This document shows, piece by piece, positions 9,406-17,473 of a DNA stretch of 64,000 nucleotides. Where the stretch lies: positions 868,001-932,000 of the forward strand of contig NZ_CP147243.1 of NCBI RefSeq assembly GCF_037198285.1, given 5' to 3'. This stretch comes from Haladaptatus sp. DJG-WS-42 (GTDB lineage: Archaea > Halobacteriota > Halobacteria > Halobacteriales > Halococcaceae). The first letter of the stretch is position 1. Every line of letters starts with the position of its first letter. Below the pieces are notes generated by a model. The model was given only the letters and a program-made list of their open reading frames with translations, did not search any database and was not told the DNA's origin. The position numbers were made by a program, and so were the translations under genes.

Positions 9406-11094
9406 TCAGACGCGCGGCGGGGCGATGACCTCTTCTGGGGTCAGCTGGGATTCGCTGGTCGAAAGCCGCATCCACCGGCTGATGTCGTTGATGCGGAGTT
9501 TCATCCGCACGGGCAGCGAGTGCACCGACTTGTAGCCGGGGAACAGCTTCTGGTCTAAGTTGTACCGGTCGTAGACGACGCGGCGGTCTGGCCACGGGTT
9601 GCCCGCGGCTTCGAGGCCGGGGACGACCCGCCGGAGGAACGTTTCGACTTCGTTCAACTGCGAGGAGTCGTGTGGGCGGTCTGGCGGCCGGTGTTTCAGG
9701 ATGTCCGGGTCAAGCTTGCGCAGCGCCTTCAGGTACGTCTGCTCGTTGCGGTGTTCCGGCGGCGTCTTCAGGTGCCACTCAATGAGTTCCTTGTCCGCGG
9801 CGATGAAGGCGTCCAGATAGTTCGACGCGAGGTGTGTGTGGAACGCCTGCGTCGGCATCGCGCGGACGGTAAACAGTTCGATGGCGTCGTACACCGTCTC
9901 ACACCGGTCGGTGAAGCGGCCGTATTCGGAGCGAATCTGCTCGCGGATGAACGTTGAGGCGTCGTTTGCGTCCACCGACGCGCTCGTGAGGTCTAAACTC
10001 TCGTTGGAGCTGAACATCCCGAGCGTGGTCGCGAGGTGCTCGATTGGGTCTGGGTCGGGCTGGAGGCGCTCGCGCGGGACGGTTTTACCTAATATCTCGA
10101 TGCCATCGCGGGGCAGGAAGTGCCCGCGCAAGAGCGTGTCGAACAGCAGGCCGTGGAACAGCGTATCGACCTGCATCTCGTCGTCGTAGCCGCCGTGGTG
10201 GATGTGCAGCGACTCTTTGACGCCGTTGGTGTGTTTGATGACCTCGTCGCCAGTGTTCAGATACTTGTCGTCCGTTTCAAGCACCGAGTGAGACGCGCCG
10301 TACTGGTCTGCGAGACGCTTTGCCACCTCGACTTCGGGCGTGCCCGTCGTGCCGATGGTGAACGTCTCGTCGATTTCGGGCAGTTGCGAGAGGATACAGC
10401 GCGAGTCGTACCCTGCACTCAACAGAAGGCCTTTGCGACCGGGGAGGTGCGAACGCCGACGAATCGCGCGCTGGAGGCGGCGAGCGAGTTCTTCTGCGTA
10501 ATCGAACTCCTCTGGCTCGTAGACGAACCGGCGAAGCGTCTCCGTGCTCGTCTCGGTGAGGTAGCCATCAAAGGGCACGCGGCGAAGCTGGTCGAAGACG
10601 GTTCGGCCGTCTAAGACGAAGCCGAGGTGGAGGAACTCATAGAGGGACTTCTGAGTGACTTCCGGCGTCTGGATGGGGCGTGCGACCTGCGAGGCGTCGG
10701 TACCGAATACGCGCTTACCGGGTGCGTCCGTGTAAAACACCTCCCACGAGCGAATGGTGTCAACGGCGATTTTCGCCTCGCCGTCGTGTTCGATGAGGAT
10801 GACCGACGAGCCATTGTTCTCGCCAAAGGCCTCGTCACCATCTGCCTTGTAGCGCTCGAACAGCCACTCTGCCGGTGGCTTCGTGACCGGATTTGGTGGG
10901 AACACTTCCCCCCAGATGACACAGAGGCCGTCGTCACCGTTGTAGATGGACGTGCGGCCGTCGATGCCAAGGCCGATGTCTCTGACACCGACGGTGACAA
11001 CGTCGCCACTGAGCACGCGGTCGAACTCGTATTCCGAGCGATAGCGCGTGAAGTCGTCCCGGTCGCCGAACACACCGAATAGTTCTTTTTTCAT
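9406..11094 (-). CDS. Asparagine-synthase-like protein lacking the glutaminase Cys
   Basis: A 562-residue protein of the AsnB superfamily. The N-terminal half resembles the class II glutaminase fold, but the mature protein begins MKKELFGVFG, so the Cys2 nucleophile is absent. The C-terminal half is a PP-loop ATP pyrophosphatase domain with a variant loop SAGYDSR at about residues 226-232 (the canonical form is SGGLDSS). It should adenylate and amidate or amidotransfer using free ammonia, or act on a noncanonical substrate. A GGAGGG ribosome site precedes ATG 11094. The gene starts 28 nt after glmS on the same strand, which points to amino-sugar or glycan modification (inference). Confidence 0.8.
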   Translation of the reverse strand: MKKELFGVFGDRDDFTRYRSEYEFDRVLSGDVVTVGVRDIGLGIDGRTSIYNGDDGLCVIWGEVFPPNPVTKPPAEWLFERYKADGDEAFGENNGSSVILIEHDGEAKIAVDTIRSWEVFYTDAPGKRVFGTDASQVARPIQTPEVTQKSLYEFLHLGFVLDGRTVFDQLRRVPFDGYLTETSTETLRRFVYEPEEFDYAEELARRLQRAIRRRSHLPGRKGLLLSAGYDSRCILSQLPEIDETFTIGTTGTPEVEVAKRLADQYGASHSVLETDDKYLNTGDEVIKHTNGVKESLHIHHGGYDDEMQVDTLFHGLLFDTLLRGHFLPRDGIEILGKTVPRERLQPDPDPIEHLATTLGMFSSNESLDLTSASVDANDASTFIREQIRSEYGRFTDRCETVYDAIELFTVRAMPTQAFHTHLASNYLDAFIAADKELIEWHLKTPPEHRNEQTYLKALRKLDPDILKHRPPDRPHDSSQLNEVETFLRRVVPGLEAAGNPWPDRRVVYDRYNLDQKLFPGYKSVHSLPVRMKLRINDISRWMRLSTSESQLTPEEVIAPPRV

Positions 11095-11122
11095 TGTAGT
11101 CCCTCCTGAGAGCTCTTGCTGA

Positions 11123-12940
11123 TTACTCGACCGTGACGCTCTTTGCAAGGTTCCGTGGCTTGTCGATAGACCGCTCTAAGGTCGCGGCCATGTGGTACGA
11201 CAGCAACTGGAGATGCACGTTAGAGAGGAGCGCCGAGAGTTTTGGATGGGTGTCGGGCACCGCGAGGTGTGCATCTGCAACCTCGATTTCGGCGCTTGGC
11301 TCCTTCCCAACGGTGATGACCGGCGCACCACGAGCGGCGGCTTCCTCTGCGTTCTGAATCGTCTTCTCGTCTTTCTCACCCGTGAGGATGGCGAACACCG
11401 GCGTTTTGTCCGTGACGAGCGCGAGCGGGCCGTGTTTGAGTTCGCCCGCCGCGAAGCCCTCTGCGTGCTCGTAGGTGATCTCTTTGAACTTGAGCGCGCC
11501 TTCTAACGCCGTCGGGTGGCCGAGGCCACGACCGATGAAGAAGAACGACTCATCGTCGACGTAGTCCGCCATGAGCGGTTCTGCGCGGGTGGCCTCTAAC
11601 ACCTGGTCGAGGTGGCGCGGGAGTTCTTCGATACCGCGGAGCAACTCTTTGCGGTCTGCGGTTGGCTCGCCGCCGTCTACGTCTTCGAGGATGCGCTCTG
11701 CGAGGAGCGTGAGCGTGACCGCCTGTGAGGAGAACGTCTTGGTCGCGGCGACCCCGATCTCGGGACCGGCGCGGATGAACAGCGCGTCGTCTGCTTCGCG
11801 GGCAGCCGACGAGCCAACGACGTTCGTCACGGCGAGCGTGCGGGCACCGCGCTCTTTGGCGAGGCGCAGCGCGCTCATCGTGTCTGCGGTTTCACCACTC
11901 TGGGTGACGGCGATGACGAGCGAGTCCTCCGTGAGGAGTTCCGACTGGCCGTTGTACTCGCTGCCGAGGAACGGCTGGGCGTGGACGCCGCCCTCTGAGA
12001 GTTGATGTGCGCCGTACATCGCGGCGTGATACGACGTGCCGCACGCGACGAACTGGATGTGGTCTACGTCAGAGAATGCGCCTGCAGGGAAGTCTTCGAG
12101 CGTGACCTGCTCGTTTTCGACGTCCACGCGGCCTTTGATGGTTTTCGAGAGTGCCTCAGGCTGCGTGAAAATCTCCTTTTGCATGTAGTGGTCGTAGCCG
12201 TCTTTCTCTGCGTCCTCTGCGTCCCAATCGACTTCTTCGACTTCGCGCTCGATTGGGTTGCCTGCGAGGTCGGTGACTTCGACACCGTCTTCGTCTACGA
12301 TGACCACGTCGCCCTCCTCGACGAACATGACCTTGTCCGTAAAGTCGAGGAACGCCGGAACGTCGCTCGCGATGTAGTACTCGCCGTCGTTGAGGCCAAC
12401 GACCAGCGGCGATCCCTGTCGGGCGGTGTAAATCTTCTTTTCGCCCTCAGGGAGCATGGCGATGGCGTAGCTGCCTTCGAGTTTCCGGATGGTCTTGCGG
12501 AAGGCTTCGTCAGTCGTGTGGCCGTCTGCTTTGAACTCCTCGATGAGGTGTGGGATGACTTCCGTGTCCGTCTGACTCGTGAACGTGTGACCGTTCGCCT
12601 TCAGTTCGTTGCGGAGGGCTTCGTAGTTCTCGATGATGCCGTTGTGGACAACCGCAATGTCGCCCGTGCAGTCTTCGTGGGGGTGGGCGTTGTCCTGCGT
12701 CGGCTCGCCGTGGGTCGACCAGCGCGTGTGGCCAATTCCGGCGTTGCCGTTCGGGGCGTTGTTCCCGATGAGGTTCTTCAGCTCCGAAATCTCACCGGCT
12801 TCTTTGCGGATTTTGATGCCCGTACCGTTCTGGATGGCAATTCCGGCCGAATCGTACCCGCGGTACTCGAGGTTTTCGAGGCCGGTCAGGATGTCGTCGA
12901 ATGCATCGTCGCTGCCGATGCGGGCAATAATGCCACACAT
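11123..12940 (-). CDS. glmS: Glutamine-fructose-6-phosphate aminotransferase (isomerising)
   Basis: Makes glucosamine-6-phosphate from fructose-6-phosphate and glutamine, the first step to UDP-GlcNAc for surface glycans. The 605-residue protein starts MCGIIARIG with the Cys nucleophile, has the glutaminase motif GHTRWSTHGEPT, two SIS domains (the first around CGTSYHAAMYGAHQL), and the conserved C-terminus RNLAKSVTVE. GGGAGGG lies before the ATG. The first gene of a two-gene unit with the AsnB-like gene; a copy of the YTTA-N7-8-mer element lies about 200 nt upstream. Confidence 0.97.
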   Translation of the reverse strand: MCGIIARIGSDDAFDDILTGLENLEYRGYDSAGIAIQNGTGIKIRKEAGEISELKNLIGNNAPNGNAGIGHTRWSTHGEPTQDNAHPHEDCTGDIAVVHNGIIENYEALRNELKANGHTFTSQTDTEVIPHLIEEFKADGHTTDEAFRKTIRKLEGSYAIAMLPEGEKKIYTARQGSPLVVGLNDGEYYIASDVPAFLDFTDKVMFVEEGDVVIVDEDGVEVTDLAGNPIEREVEEVDWDAEDAEKDGYDHYMQKEIFTQPEALSKTIKGRVDVENEQVTLEDFPAGAFSDVDHIQFVACGTSYHAAMYGAHQLSEGGVHAQPFLGSEYNGQSELLTEDSLVIAVTQSGETADTMSALRLAKERGARTLAVTNVVGSSAAREADDALFIRAGPEIGVAATKTFSSQAVTLTLLAERILEDVDGGEPTADRKELLRGIEELPRHLDQVLEATRAEPLMADYVDDESFFFIGRGLGHPTALEGALKFKEITYEHAEGFAAGELKHGPLALVTDKTPVFAILTGEKDEKTIQNAEEAAARGAPVITVGKEPSAEIEVADAHLAVPDTHPKLSALLSNVHLQLLSYHMAATLERSIDKPRNLAKSVTVE

Positions 12941-13262
12941 TATCCGACCCTCCCGTCATGAGCTCGGGCACGTGGCTGTCTCGATTGGGCTGTCAGAAGC
13001 CACGCGGAGGGCTGCGGGGAGACAACGGCCGCAGTCGTGGCGGAGGTTGGCTGTCGGTTCATGGATGAATTGGATGAGTTCATTTGCATGGATGGGTGGG
13101 GCCAGTGGGCGACCCTTGAACTACCCTTCCGACTATGCCTCCCTTACTATACACCGGCTAAGCGGCCGTTTATTTATCATCTAAGCTTACCACTCGCGGG
13201 CGTGAGAGCGGCGTTTCATGAACAACGATGGCATTCAGGCCGCAAACTGTCCAAAAAAGCAG
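12941..13262 (-). other. glmS leader region (322 nt)
   Basis: It contains one copy of the surface-gene promoter element (13141-13162) and a leader of about 180 nt before glmS. A 49-codon minus-strand reading frame (13089 to 12940, starting MQMNSSNSSMNRQ) ends with TAA overlapping the glmS ATG as TAATG. The peptide is Ser/Thr/Ala/Arg-rich, unlike haloarchaeal proteins, so coding status is doubtful. Nothing else is recognisable. Confidence 0.4.
13141..13162 (-). promoter_or_regulatory. Surface-regulon element upstream of glmS
   Basis: Read on the minus strand: CTTA-GCCGGTG-TATAGTAA-GGG. The spacer is exactly 7 nt. The 8-mer departs from consensus at one base (G for A). It is the most distant copy from its gene, about 200 nt from the glmS start. 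Confidence 0.5.
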
Positions 13263-14693
13263 TCAGTCTTCGAGCTGTGATTTTGCGGCATCCGGCTCGT
13301 GACCGGAGAGCGTGACGATGTTGCCACGCCCGATACGGAAGCGGCTGATAGCGCCGTTTTCTTCCATCTTCGAGAGTTCGCGGCTGACTTTGGCCTTCGA
13401 CCAGCCCGACTCATCGACGATGTCCGTCTGTTTCATCTGCCCGCCGCGTTGGGTGAGCAACTGATTGATGAATTTATCAGGCGGAACCAGGTCTGCGTCT
13501 GGGATGGCCGGTTCGTCCGTCTCTACGGGTTCGGGGTCGGGGCCTGCGTCTGCGGCTTCTGCCGGAACGGCCGGACTGAGCGAGTCTTTGGCCGCGCCGA
13601 CCGGAATCACCTCTTCGCGTTGCCACCACGCGAGCCCGGCAATGCCACCGAGGCCAAGCAGTGTCCCGGTTCCGAGCATCCAAACGGTGAGACCGTTGAG
13701 TGGGTCTGTCCCCCAGGAATACTCAGTTTGGTCTGACAGTCCGTCGCCGTCGGTGTCTGTGATGAGCAGGCTCGTCCCCAGCCTCGATTCTAAGCCGTCG
13801 TTGAGCCCGTCACTGTCAGTATCTGCGTTGAGTGGGTCTGAATCGGTCTTCGCTTCGGTGGCGTCGTCGAGTCCATCGCTGTCGGTATCGACGCGCGTCG
13901 GGTCGGTGCCGAGCGACCGTTCTTCCCCGTCGGTCAGCCCGTCATTGTCCGTATCTGCGTCGAGTGGGTCGGTGACCTCTAACTCCTCACCGTCGGTGAC
14001 GCCATCACCGTCAGAGTCGGGGTTGAGCGGGTCTGTCCCGCGCTGGAGTTCGATGCCATCGCGGGCACCGTCATCGTCTGAATCGTCCTTGTTGGCGATG
14101 GTTTGGTACTGCGTGACCTCCTCACCGTCGGTGAGGCCGTCTTGGTCTGTATCAGAGGCGGTGTAGTCGAGGCCGAGTGCGACCTCCTTCTCGTTGGTCA
14201 GGCCGTCGTCATCCTCATCGCCGCCTTTCTGCATCACGTAAATCGGGATGGTTTTCGTGTCGAGGAGTTTGCGATCGAATGACTGGATGTTGTAGAGGTC
14301 GATTTTGAGGTCGTGTGGTCCCGTTGTCTGTGCACTGAGATTCGCCACGGACAACGACACCGAGCCTGCAGAGTTCTGTGTTGATTTGTCTCTACAGGCG
14401 AGTTCCGTTGTCGTCCCGTCGCCAGATTCGACTTGTGACAGACAGATGCGATAGCTCTGGGTGTCTGCACTCGGCGTAAAGGTCACGTTAACGGCCTGTG
14501 CATCCGCTTGCCAGACGTACGTCGTCCCGTTTTTCGTTTCGACGATCCCTGCGCCGGTGTGCGTTACGTTCGTTATGCTAGCGGCGGCTTCTTGCTGATT
14601 GGTCGTGGCAACGGCCCCCCCGGCAAAGCCAGAGAAAAGAACGGCACAGGCGATAAAAAGCAACACGACGTGTCGTACTGACTCAGTTTTCAT
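13263..14693 (-). CDS. Membrane protein with extracellular calcium-type repeats and cytoplasmic winged helix
   Basis: A 476-residue protein with unusual architecture. It has a signal peptide (about residues 1-30), a beta-rich exported domain (30-150), and then seven or more thrombospondin type 3-like acidic repeats of the form DTDxDGLxDGxE (about 156-324), which bind Ca2+ in known proteins. A single membrane helix lies at about 333-356. An Ala/Pro/Glu linker leads to a C-terminal MarR/DUF7343-like winged helix (about 401-465: MKQTDIVDESGWSKAKVSRELSKMEENGAISR). The topology fits an ion- or surface-sensing one-component regulator. It lies between glmS and a second membrane-bound winged-helix gene. 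Confidence 0.82.
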   Translation of the reverse strand: MKTESVRHVVLLFIACAVLFSGFAGGAVATTNQQEAAASITNVTHTGAGIVETKNGTTYVWQADAQAVNVTFTPSADTQSYRICLSQVESGDGTTTELACRDKSTQNSAGSVSLSVANLSAQTTGPHDLKIDLYNIQSFDRKLLDTKTIPIYVMQKGGDEDDDGLTNEKEVALGLDYTASDTDQDGLTDGEEVTQYQTIANKDDSDDDGARDGIELQRGTDPLNPDSDGDGVTDGEELEVTDPLDADTDNDGLTDGEERSLGTDPTRVDTDSDGLDDATEAKTDSDPLNADTDSDGLNDGLESRLGTSLLITDTDGDGLSDQTEYSWGTDPLNGLTVWMLGTGTLLGLGGIAGLAWWQREEVIPVGAAKDSLSPAVPAEAADAGPDPEPVETDEPAIPDADLVPPDKFINQLLTQRGGQMKQTDIVDESGWSKAKVSRELSKMEENGAISRFRIGRGNIVTLSGHEPDAAKSQLED

Positions 14694-15065
14694 ACCCGGG
14701 CTGCCCTCCAGCGAAACAGCCTGCCCGCAGACTGCCTCGACGTGGCGTTACCAGCGAAAACCCGGCGCTCTTGGCGAGTAGCCAACCCGTCCAGGAGTGC
14801 CGTGAATTGTGGTTCATTGTGTTTGTAATCGCGTCCACGCAACGGTGATTGATTGGCCCCTAAATGTACCGTGCCCACGACGGAACCGTTTTATTACTGG
14901 TTCAAAGGTGGTGAGAGGTTAATATATTTCGTCTGGAAGCCCCAACCGTCACAGATTACAGATGGTCTGTTTCTCGTATTAGTCTTTTGGAAAATATAAG
15001 GAAACGCGAATGTAATGATTAGTAGATACGAAAGCGAAGAAAGTCGGCGTGAAAACGGAGCGCAG
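14694..15065. other. AT-rich intergenic region (372 nt)
   Basis: It is richer in A/T than its surroundings and lies between two minus-strand genes. A weakly similar promoter (minus strand, AGTAATAAAACGG at about 14898-14886) lies 190 nt upstream of the 14693 start. A 62-codon minus-strand frame (14878-14690, GTG start) ends on the next gene's ATG, but its Arg-rich composition argues against coding. An A/T run GGAAAATATAAGG at about 14991-15003 may be another promoter or terminator. Confidence 0.35.
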
Positions 15066-15704
15066 TTACGCAATTCGGGCCATGACCGCCTGCCCTGCCG
15101 CACTCAAGGCGAACGCGGTGACGACGAGGACAACTATCGCAAACTGCGGAATAATCGAGGCGGGAATGAGGCCTGCAGAGGAGGCAAGAAGCGTGAGTGT
15201 GCTCAGCCCTGAGAGGCCGAGGTAGTAGTCGCTCCACTCAAACTCGTAGTCACCGAGCGGTGCGGTTGACGAGTCGGTCTCAACTGGAGCGGTGGTGTCA
15301 GCGTCGGCCTCGGCTGCGAGTTGGGGGATGTCGATGTACTCACAGAGGTCTGCGACGTGGGGCGTCGTCTCGATGAGACCACGGCTCTGGTTGTATTCGA
15401 TGACGCCTTCGTCGTCGAGTTTGGGGAGGTGGGTCTGGTAGAGGGCGATGTAGACGCGCTGGCGCTCGTCAGAGTGCAGCTGTTGGACGGTGGTGTCGTT
15501 TTCCCACGCCGCAACCTGCTCTGCCACGTCGCGCATCTCGACGGTGCCCGTCTGCTCGTTCAGGTACGCGAGAGCCATGCGTCGGCGTTCGTTCTGGAGG
15601 AGGTGGAACGTGTTGTCTTTCGAGAGGGGGGTGACGGTTTCTGTGGGGTCGCCGCCAAATTCCGACGAGAGAGCGGCGTCGGTGTTCTGGGGTTGGGTGC
15701 TCAT
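15066..15704 (-). CDS. Membrane-anchored winged-helix protein (DUF7344-like)
   Basis: A 212-residue protein. Residues about 25-125 form a winged-helix domain of the haloarchaeal DUF7344 type (FHLLQNERRRMALAYLNEQTGTVEMRDVAEQVAAWE, then YQTHLPKLDDEGVIEYNQSRGLIETTPHV). An acidic Thr-rich linker follows, then two C-terminal membrane helices (about 158-205). It is probably a membrane-tethered DNA-binding regulator. It is divergent from the nucleotide-sugar dehydrogenase operon, making that operon a candidate target (inference). Confidence 0.8.
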   Translation of the reverse strand: MSTQPQNTDAALSSEFGGDPTETVTPLSKDNTFHLLQNERRRMALAYLNEQTGTVEMRDVAEQVAAWENDTTVQQLHSDERQRVYIALYQTHLPKLDDEGVIEYNQSRGLIETTPHVADLCEYIDIPQLAAEADADTTAPVETDSSTAPLGDYEFEWSDYYLGLSGLSTLTLLASSAGLIPASIIPQFAIVVLVVTAFALSAAGQAVMARIA

Positions 15705-16017
15705 GGTTACTCCACTCTACCGGTGGTTCCACGATAAAGGGGGCCGGTGATTGCAGTAGGTTACGTCGTGTTTCAAGCGTTTAATTCGGTTGTAAAACCG
15801 TTTCTAAGCGTTCAAAACACCAGGATTCGAGACAACCTGATTTTAACCGGCAAATATTGCACTGTTCGTGCGCAGGAACGGCTTACGGAGGGGCAAAGCC
15901 GCGGTAAGCAATCACACGGTCAGCGCCTTAGCTGCCGTATAATAAGGAGGTTAGCCAGTTGAGCGAAGTACAGAGCCCGACTGCTGGGGACACCCCCGGC
16001 ACGGGAGATCGAGAACC
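15705..16017. other. Divergent control region of the glycan operon (313 nt)
   Basis: It separates the DUF7344-like gene from the dehydrogenase/glycosyltransferase operon. It holds one surface-regulon element (15927-15947) immediately followed by AGGAGG. A 20-codon TTG frame at 15959 is noted but probably lies upstream of the transcription start. An A/T-rich stretch at about 15760-15860 may hold the divergent promoter. Confidence 0.45.
15927..15947 (+). promoter_or_regulatory. Surface-regulon element of the glycan operon
   Basis: CTTA-GCTGCCG-TATAATAA-GG, with the invariant 7-nt spacer. The 8-mer ends 72 nt before the small ORF at 16018, so this transcript probably has a leader of about 50 nt. 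Confidence 0.65.
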
Positions 16018-16125
16018 ATGAAAGCAAAACAAAAACTCCTGACCATTGTCGGTGTGGTCGGAATCGTCCTCGCGTTGAAACGCCTCAGCTCGTCCGGTGA
16101 GCCAACCACGGAGGCGACAGCATGA
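16018..16125 (+). CDS. 35-residue single-helix membrane peptide
   Basis: A short ORF encoding MKAKQKLLTIVGVVGIVL followed by ALKRLSSSGEPTTEATA. It has a basic N-terminus, one hydrophobic segment of about 14 residues, then a polar tail. Its TGA overlaps the ATG of the dehydrogenase gene (ATGA), so the two are translationally coupled. It is the first gene after the operon promoter. It could be a membrane anchor or partner for the glycosyltransferase complex, or a leader peptide. The family is not recognised. Confidence 0.6.
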   Translation: MKAKQKLLTIVGVVGIVLALKRLSSSGEPTTEATA

Positions 16126-17471
16126 ACTCCACAGTTGACGACCTCGAAATCCAACAGTCGGCCGCCACCCAGAATGCGGACGTAACAGACGGTGCGACCA
16201 TCGCCGTCGTCGGCCTCGGCTACGTTGGCCTCCCACTCGCTGTCGCGTTCGACCGCGTGGGTCACACCGTTATCGGCTTCGACATCAGCGAACAGAAGGT
16301 CGAAACCCTGAACGATGGCACGGACACCACTGGCGACCTCGGCGACGACGCAATCGCAGCGAGCGAAGTCGCGTTCACGACCGACCCGACGGCTATCAAC
16401 GAGGCCGAGTACGTCACGATTGCCGTCCCGACGCCAATCGACGACCTGAAAAATCCGAATCTGGACTACGTCGAGAGCGCCGCGCGCACCGTTGGCAAAC
16501 ACATGTCCACCGGAACGACGGTCGTCCTCGAATCGACGGTCTACCCCGGCGCGACCCGCGACGTCGTCATCCCCGCCCTCGAAGACGAATCCGGTCTTCG
16601 CAACGGTGAGGACTTCTTCGTTGGCTACTCCCCAGAACGCGCAACCCCCGGCGACGAAGAACACGGCCTCGCGCAGGTCGTGAAAATCGTCTCCGGCCAG
16701 AACGACGCCGTCTGTGACGACCTCGCAGACCTCTACGGCACCGTCGTGGACGCAGGCATCCACAAGGCCGCCTCCATCGAGACCGCAGAGGCCGCAAAGG
16801 CCGTCGAGAACGTCCAGCGTGACATCAACATCGCACTCGTGAACGAACTCGCGATGATTTTCGACAAGATTGGCCTCGACACCCACGCGGTGCTCGAAGC
16901 CGCCGGGACGAAGTGGAACTTCCACGACTACCGCCCCGGCCTCGTCGGTGGTCACTGCATCCCCGTTGACCCGTTCTTCCTCGCCTACCGCGCAGAACAG
17001 GAAGGCGTCTCGCCCGACCTGACGCTCACGGGCCGCGAGGTCAACGAGCGCATGCCCGCTCACGTCGCAAACCAGACCATCAAGGCGCTCAACGAGAGCG
17101 GCAAAGTCCTCAAAGACAGCCGCATCCTCATCCTCGGCCTCTCGTACAAGCCGGATGTCGCAGACATCCGCACCTCGAAGGTCACGGAGATAATCGAGGC
17201 GCTCGACGAGTACCAAATCGACATCGCCGGGTTCGACCCACACGCGGACCCAGCTGCGATGCGCGAGGCCTTCGGCATCGACATCCAGGACGAACTCGAC
17301 TTCGCCGACGTCGATGGTGTCCTCCTCACGACCGGTCACACGGCGTTCATGGACATCGACCTCGGTGACATGGTCAGCCAGATGACCGGCACCCCAGTGG
17401 TCGTCGACGTGGACAACTTCTTCGACCCAGCGGCTGCGGCTGACAAGGAGTTTACCTTCCGGAGGGTCTGA
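16122..17471 (+). CDS. Nucleotide-sugar dehydrogenase (UDP-ManNAc/UDP-glucose dehydrogenase family)
   Basis: NAD-dependent two-step oxidation of a UDP-sugar C6 to the uronic acid. The 449-residue protein has the N-terminal Rossmann motif GLGYVG at residues 31-36, the central helix region, and the active-site segment GLVGGHCIPVDPFF with Cys279. The C-terminal domain contains GLSYKPDVADIRTSK. The closest pattern is WecC/TviB-like, so UDP-N-acetylhexosamine is as likely a substrate as UDP-glucose. It leads a tightly spaced operon and supplies activated uronic acid to the transferases that follow. Confidence 0.92.
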   Translation: MNSTVDDLEIQQSAATQNADVTDGATIAVVGLGYVGLPLAVAFDRVGHTVIGFDISEQKVETLNDGTDTTGDLGDDAIAASEVAFTTDPTAINEAEYVTIAVPTPIDDLKNPNLDYVESAARTVGKHMSTGTTVVLESTVYPGATRDVVIPALEDESGLRNGEDFFVGYSPERATPGDEEHGLAQVVKIVSGQNDAVCDDLADLYGTVVDAGIHKAASIETAEAAKAVENVQRDINIALVNELAMIFDKIGLDTHAVLEAAGTKWNFHDYRPGLVGGHCIPVDPFFLAYRAEQEGVSPDLTLTGREVNERMPAHVANQTIKALNESGKVLKDSRILILGLSYKPDVADIRTSKVTEIIEALDEYQIDIAGFDPHADPAAMREAFGIDIQDELDFADVDGVLLTTGHTAFMDIDLGDMVSQMTGTPVVVDVDNFFDPAAAADKEFTFRRV

Positions 17472-17473
17472 AC

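Noticed and set aside
12002-12961. A 319-codon plus-strand frame opposite glmS
   Set aside because: It is antisense to a clearly real glmS and shows the Val/Arg/Phe-rich composition typical of shadow frames in GC-rich DNA.
12940-13089. A 49-codon frame ending in TAATG at the glmS start
   Set aside because: Suggestive overlap, but the peptide composition is not haloarchaeal. Kept only as a note on the leader.
14690-14878. A 62-codon minus-strand frame (GTG start) ending on the ATG of the calcium-repeat gene
   Set aside because: It is Arg-rich, lacks acidic bias, and has no family. The GTG would lie upstream of the likely transcription start.
14886-14907. A possible eleventh surface-regulon element on the minus strand (AGTAATAAAACGG)
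   Set aside because: The YTTA half is not at the 7-nt spacing and the 8-mer differs at two positions. Left out of the count.
15959-16021. A 20-codon TTG frame behind AGGAGG
   Set aside because: It probably starts upstream of, or at, the transcription start set by the TATA-like 8-mer, so it would not be translated.
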